Positions 60,919 through 64,000 of a stretch of 64,000 bases of DNA are shown piece after piece. This DNA comes from Roseicella frigidaeris (GTDB lineage Bacteria > Pseudomonadota > Alphaproteobacteria > Acetobacterales > Acetobacteraceae), in contig NZ_QLIX01000023.1 of the NCBI RefSeq assembly GCF_003258945.1, forward strand, positions 1 to 64,000, in the 5' to 3' direction. The position numbers and the translations under genes were made by a program. Below the pieces are notes generated by a model, which saw only the letters and a program-made list of their open reading frames with translations, did no database searches and was not told the origin of the DNA. Within the stretch, counting starts at the first letter, position 1. Each line of letters opens with the position of its first letter.

Positions 60919-62063
60919 GCGGCAGCCGGGCGATGCAGGCCGAGGTGGCGGTGATCGGCGCCGGCCCGGCCGGCTGCGCGGCGGCGATCGGCCTCGCCCG
61001 GGGCGGCTGCCGGGTGCTGCTGCTCGATCGCGCGGCGACGGCGCGGGAGAGCGTCTGCGGCGAGTTCCTCGGCCCCGCCGCGGTCGCGGCGCTGGGCCGG
61101 CTCGGGCTCGACCCGGGCAGGCTCGGCGCGGTGCCGCTGCGCCAGGCCCGGATCGGCCGCGGCGGGCGGGAGGCCGGCTTCGCCCTGCCCTTCCCCGCCT
61201 GGGCCCTGCCGCGGCGGGTGCTGGACGGCGCGCTGCGGGAGGCGGCCGCCGCGGCCGGGGTGGTGCTACATACCGGCCTCGCGGTGCAGGGCGCCCGGCC
61301 CGCGGGGGCCGGCTGGGCGGTGCAGCTGCCGCGCGGCGCGGTGGCGGCACGGCAGGTCGTGCTGGCCAGCGGCAAGCACGCGCTGCGCGGCCATCCGCGG
61401 GACGGGGCACGCCAGGGATGGCTCGGCCTCAAGCTGCATCTGGAGGGCGGCGCGGCGGGGGAGGCGGTGACGCTGCTGCCCTTCGCCGGCGGCTATGCCG
61501 GGCTGCAGCCGCGGCCGGGCGGCGGCGCCACTCTCTGCGCCGCGCTGCCGGGCCGGGCGGCGGGCGCGGCGATGGCCTGGGCAGGCGACCCCTGGGTGCG
61601 CGACCCCTGGGTGCGCGATCCCTGGGTGCGCGATCCTTGGGCCTTCCTGGCCCGGGTCGCGGCCGGCTCGGCGCTCGGCGCGCGGCTGCTGGCCGGGGCG
61701 CGGCCGGCCTGGGAGCGGCCGCTCGCCATCGCCGGCCTCCCCTATGGCTTCCGGGCGGCGCCCGTGGGGCCGGCCGGGCTGTACCGGGTCGGCGACCAGG
61801 CGGCGGTGATCCCGAGCTTCACCGGCGAGGGCATCGGCCTCGCCCTGCAGTCCGGCCTGGCGGCGGCGGCGGCGATCCTGGCCGGCGAGGCGGCGACGGA
61901 ATTCCAGACCCGCTGGCAGGCGCGGATCGCCGGGCCGATGCGCTGGGCCGGCCTCGGCGCCTGGGCGCTGCGGCGGGCGCCCGGCGGCCTCGTCGCCGCG
62001 GCCCGGCTGGCCCCGGCGGCGCGGCTGCTGGCGCGGCGGACGCGGCTGGCGGCGGGCGGATGA
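60915..62063 (+). CDS. FAD-dependent oxidoreductase, geranylgeranyl-reductase-like (PKS operon)
   Basis: A 382-residue flavoprotein. The N-terminal FAD motif is VAVIGAGPAGCAAAIGLARGG, then CGEFLGPAAVAAL, and the second FAD motif is RVGDQAAVIPSFTGEGIGLAL. These are typical of the geranylgeranyl reductase / aromatic hydroxylase group. It could oxidise or hydroxylate the polyketide. A tandem repeat of DPWVR (four times, about residues 225-243) is unusual and lies in the middle domain. It overlaps the methyltransferase gene by 4 bases (ATGA). Confidence 0.86.
   Translation: MSGSRAMQAEVAVIGAGPAGCAAAIGLARGGCRVLLLDRAATARESVCGEFLGPAAVAALGRLGLDPGRLGAVPLRQARIGRGGREAGFALPFPAWALPRRVLDGALREAAAAAGVVLHTGLAVQGARPAGAGWAVQLPRGAVAARQVVLASGKHALRGHPRDGARQGWLGLKLHLEGGAAGEAVTLLPFAGGYAGLQPRPGGGATLCAALPGRAAGAAMAWAGDPWVRDPWVRDPWVRDPWAFLARVAAGSALGARLLAGARPAWERPLAIAGLPYGFRAAPVGPAGLYRVGDQAAVIPSFTGEGIGLALQSGLAAAAAILAGEAATEFQTRWQARIAGPMRWAGLGAWALRRAPGGLVAAARLAPAARLLARRTRLAAGG
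61587..61643. repeat. 15-base in-frame tandem repeat in the oxidoreductase gene
   Basis: Units GACCCCTGGGTGCGC twice, GATCCCTGGGTGCGC once and a partial GATCCTTGGGCC, encoding (Asp-Pro-Trp-Val-Arg)3 and Asp-Pro-Trp. The near-perfect units suggest recent expansion. Confidence 0.9.
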
Positions 62064-62078
62064 GAGTCTGCCGCCGCC

Positions 62079-62495
62079 TTAACCCGGATCGAGGATGGTC
62101 AGCGCCGTCTCGGCCGTATCCACCACGAAGATGGCGAGCAGCGTCGCGGGCGCGCTGTCGCTGGCATTGGCGCTGACCGCGTGATGGTCGCCCGGCGCCT
62201 CGGTGAAGCTCTCGCCCTTGCGGTAGACCCGCGCCGGCGCCCGGTTCACCGCGCTGCGGATGGCGCCGTCGAGGACCGTCGCGGTGATGAAGGCCGAGGC
62301 GGCGTGGCGATGCGCCGGCGTCGCCGCGCCCGGCCCGTATTCGACGAGCACGCCCTTCAGGCTCTTGCCGGGGATATTCGGCAGGGCGTGGTCGAAGACC
62401 ACCGTCACCCGGGACTGGCCGCGGCCGGGATCCTCGGCGCGGGCGGCGATCGGGGCAAGGAGCAGGGCGGCGGCGAGCAGCAGGGCTTTCGGCAT
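62079..62495 (-). CDS. Secreted cupin-domain protein
   Basis: A 138-residue protein with a signal peptide (LLLAAALLLAPIAARA) and a single cupin: PAHRHAASAFITATVLDGAIRSAV (motif 1) and FTEAPGDHHAVSANAS (motif 2) carry the His ligands of a possible metal. Periplasmic cupins of this size are common and mostly uncharacterised. GGAGG lies before the ATG at 62495. It is convergent with the PKS operon, so a direct role there is uncertain. Confidence 0.82.
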   Translation of the reverse strand: MPKALLLAAALLLAPIAARAEDPGRGQSRVTVVFDHALPNIPGKSLKGVLVEYGPGAATPAHRHAASAFITATVLDGAIRSAVNRAPARVYRKGESFTEAPGDHHAVSANASDSAPATLLAIFVVDTAETALTILDPG

Positions 62496-62626
62496 CTCTG
62501 GCCTCCAGGGTTCGGCAGGGCCGGGCGCCGGGAGGGCCCCGCCGCCGCAGGGGTATGACGACGCACCGCCGCCCGGCGTGACGCGGCGGGACGGGCCTCA
62601 TCGCCCCGCCCGGGCCGCGCCGCGGC

Positions 62627-63595
62627 TCAATCGATGGTCAGGCCGAGCCGCGCCACCATCTGCTTCTCGTACTCCACCCGCGCCTTCGCGAAGGCCAGGT
62701 AGTCCGCCGGGCCGAGATACTCCTGCGGCATGTCCCAGCGGCGGATGATCGCCTGGCTCGCCTCGTCCTCCAGCGCCTTGCGGAAGGCGCGGTGCAGCAC
62801 CTCGACCACCGCCGGGTCCATCCCCTTCGGCCCGGCGATGCCATAGGGCGAGGTGACCGTCATGCCATAGCCGAGGTCGTGCAAGGTCGGCGCCTCGGGG
62901 AAGGCGGCCAGGCGCTCGCGCGTCCAGATCGAGAGCAGGCGGAACTCCCCCGCCTCGACATTCGGGCGCCAGGCGGCGCTGTCCGCCACCACGTCGATCT
63001 GCCGGCCGAGCAGCGCCGTCACCCCCTCCTGCGCGCCGCGGAAGGGCACATGCGTCATCTGCACGCCCTCGCGGCCGCAGATCTCCTCCATGGCGATGTG
63101 GTTGGTGGTGGCGATGCCGCTGGTCGAGAAGGTGAGGTCGCCGGGCCGCTTGCGCGCCGCGGCGATCAGGTCCGCGAAGCTGCGATGCGGGCTGTCGCTG
63201 CGCACCACCGTGCCGAAGAGGAAGCCGCTCACCTGCATGACATAGGTGAAGTCGGCGACCGGGTCCCAGGTCTTCTGCTTCGTCAGGAAGGGGTGGCGCA
63301 GGATCGAGAGGTGGTGGTGCGCCAGGGTGTAGCCGTCCGGCTGCGCCTGGTTGACCAGGAACAGCGCCGCCTGGGTGCCGCGGGCGCCGGGGCGGTTCTC
63401 GATCACCACGGACTGGCCGAGATCCTTCTGCACGATCTCGAACATCTGCCGGTGCAGCGCGTCCAGCGAGCCGCCGGGCGGCCAGGGGATGAGGAAGCGG
63501 ATCGAGCGGTTGGGGTAGCGGCCCTGGCCGAGGGCGGGCGCGGCGAGGCCAAGGCCGAGCCCGAGAAGCGCGGCGCGGCGGGCGATGTGCGGCAT
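62627..63595 (-). CDS. Tripartite tricarboxylate transporter (TctC/Bug) substrate-binding protein
   Basis: A 322-residue periplasmic binding protein. Signal peptide MPHIARRAALLGLGLGLAAPALG, then IRFLIPWPPGGSLDALHRQMFEIV, VVIENRPGARGTQAALFLVNQ and HVPFRGAQEGVTALLGRQ. It binds an unknown carboxylate. It is closely similar at its C-terminus to the gene cut by the window end (SPYGIAGPKGMDPAVVEVLHRAF against SPYGLSGPKGMDPAVVQRLHDAF), so the two are tandem paralogs. A family 3 repeat separates them. Confidence 0.9.
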   Translation of the reverse strand: MPHIARRAALLGLGLGLAAPALGQGRYPNRSIRFLIPWPPGGSLDALHRQMFEIVQKDLGQSVVIENRPGARGTQAALFLVNQAQPDGYTLAHHHLSILRHPFLTKQKTWDPVADFTYVMQVSGFLFGTVVRSDSPHRSFADLIAAARKRPGDLTFSTSGIATTNHIAMEEICGREGVQMTHVPFRGAQEGVTALLGRQIDVVADSAAWRPNVEAGEFRLLSIWTRERLAAFPEAPTLHDLGYGMTVTSPYGIAGPKGMDPAVVEVLHRAFRKALEDEASQAIIRRWDMPQEYLGPADYLAFAKARVEYEKQMVARLGLTID

Positions 63596-63624
63596 GCGGT
63601 GTCGTCTCCTCCCGGATGCGTGCG

Positions 63625-63735
63625 GGGCGATGTCGTACCAGGCGTGCGACGTTCCGGCCTGCGGCCCGCGGGGCCGGGCGCCCGAACGGGCGCCGCGCCA
63701 AGTGGCGAAGGCCGAGGCAAACCGGAGGGTCGCGC
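63625..63735. repeat. Intergenic palindromic repeat, family 3, copy 5
   Basis: Read on the minus strand: CTCCGGTTTGCCTCGGCC..., core GGCGCCC-GTTC-GGGCGCC (63694-63677 complement), then CGGCCCCGCGGGCCGCAGGCCGGAACGTCGCACGCC. The second and third blocks align with copies 2 and 3. It lies between two tandem Bug genes. Confidence 0.72.
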
Positions 63736-63741
63736 CCGGTC

Positions 63742-64000
63742 TCAGTCGATGCGGAGGTTGAGCTTCTTCGCCATCGCCTGCTCGTATTCCGCGCGGCGGG
63801 CGATGAAGTCGCGGTAGTCCCGGTTCGAGTAGTATTCGAGCGGCATGTCGAACTGCGTCCGCACCGCCGCATTGGCCGGGTCCATCAGCGCCGCGTGGAA
63901 GGCGTCGTGCAGCCGCTGCACCACCGCCGGGTCCATCCCCTTCGGGCCGGAGAGGCCATAGGGCGAGGTGATGACCATGTCGTAGCCCAGCTCCTTCAGC
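63742..64000 (-). CDS. Tripartite tricarboxylate transporter (TctC/Bug) substrate-binding protein, partial
   Basis: Only the C-terminal 85 or so residues are in the window; the gene continues past position 64000. LKELGYDMVITSPYGLSGPKGMDPAVVQRLHDAF is the family's late conserved block and it ends KKLNLRID, much as the upstream-window paralog ends ARLGLTID. It is a duplicate of the gene at 62627-63595 on the same strand. Confidence 0.88.
   Translation of the reverse strand, partial: LKELGYDMVITSPYGLSGPKGMDPAVVQRLHDAFHAALMDPANAAVRTQFDMPLEYYSNRDYRDFIARRAEYEQAMAKKLNLRID

Overview
The window is very G+C-rich (about 70-75% by eye) and almost fully coding. The gene set points to an alphaproteobacterium, most likely Acetobacteraceae of the Roseomonas type. 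The evidence is a CycM-like membrane cytochrome c, a Suv3-like helicase, the tadA / rluB-rsmD and pepA-holC neighbourhoods, an ATM1-type exporter, and several periplasmic tricarboxylate-type (Bug) binding proteins without their permeases. This is inference from gene content; there is no rRNA in the window. I saw no integrase, transposase, CRISPR array or tRNA, so it looks like ordinary chromosome with accessory catabolic and secondary-metabolism operons.

Layout. 0-6.7 kb: MoxR/VWA pair, cytochrome c, DUF2189-type membrane protein, an orphan RTX-like protein and a polysaccharide deacetylase, with three copies of a hairpin repeat between them. 6.7-11.6 kb: GST, DbpA-type DEAD-box helicase, Suv3-like helicase. 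12-17.7 kb: cupin, PP2A-like phosphatase, MaoC protein, enolase-superfamily enzyme divergent from an argininosuccinate-lyase-family enzyme, small secreted and membrane proteins. 17.8-24.6 kb: a catabolic block. Its core is a four-gene operon (MaoC-like hydratase, two family III CoA-transferases, a CitE-like lyase) whose chemistry fits activation, hydration and cleavage of a C5 dicarboxylate such as mesaconate or itaconate. Beside it lie a maleate-isomerase-like protein, a substrate-binding/decarboxylase-like protein and a beta-hydroxyacid-dehydrogenase-like enzyme. 24.7-33.3 kb: Bug protein and enoyl-CoA hydratase, VOC protein, class II aldolase, epoxide-hydrolase-like enzyme, Nudix protein, ATM1-type ABC exporter.

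33.4-43 kb: rpmB, then a minus-strand run (peptidase C26, rluB, repeat, rsmD, two glycosyltransferases, one large unknown protein) divergent from tadA. The last four genes overlap end to end. 43-51 kb: Bug protein, holC, ankyrin protein, two tandem M17 aminopeptidases, cysQ-tsaC. 51-56.7 kb: MFS transporter and MipA/OmpV outer membrane protein in one operon, divergent from an HdeD-like membrane protein fused to a possible papain-like domain, then a LivK-like binding protein with a dehydrogenase. 56.8-62.1 kb: a GDE-type glucosidase divergent from a type III polyketide synthase / methyltransferase / FAD oxidoreductase operon, the best candidate for a less-described biosynthetic system. 62-64 kb: a secreted cupin and two tandem Bug proteins, the last cut by the window end.

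The most notable non-coding signal is three families of palindromic intergenic repeats. They sit immediately after stop codons, mostly between convergent genes, and in several copies the repeat edge coincides with the stop codon. Two separate tandem arrays also share one 12-bp unit.
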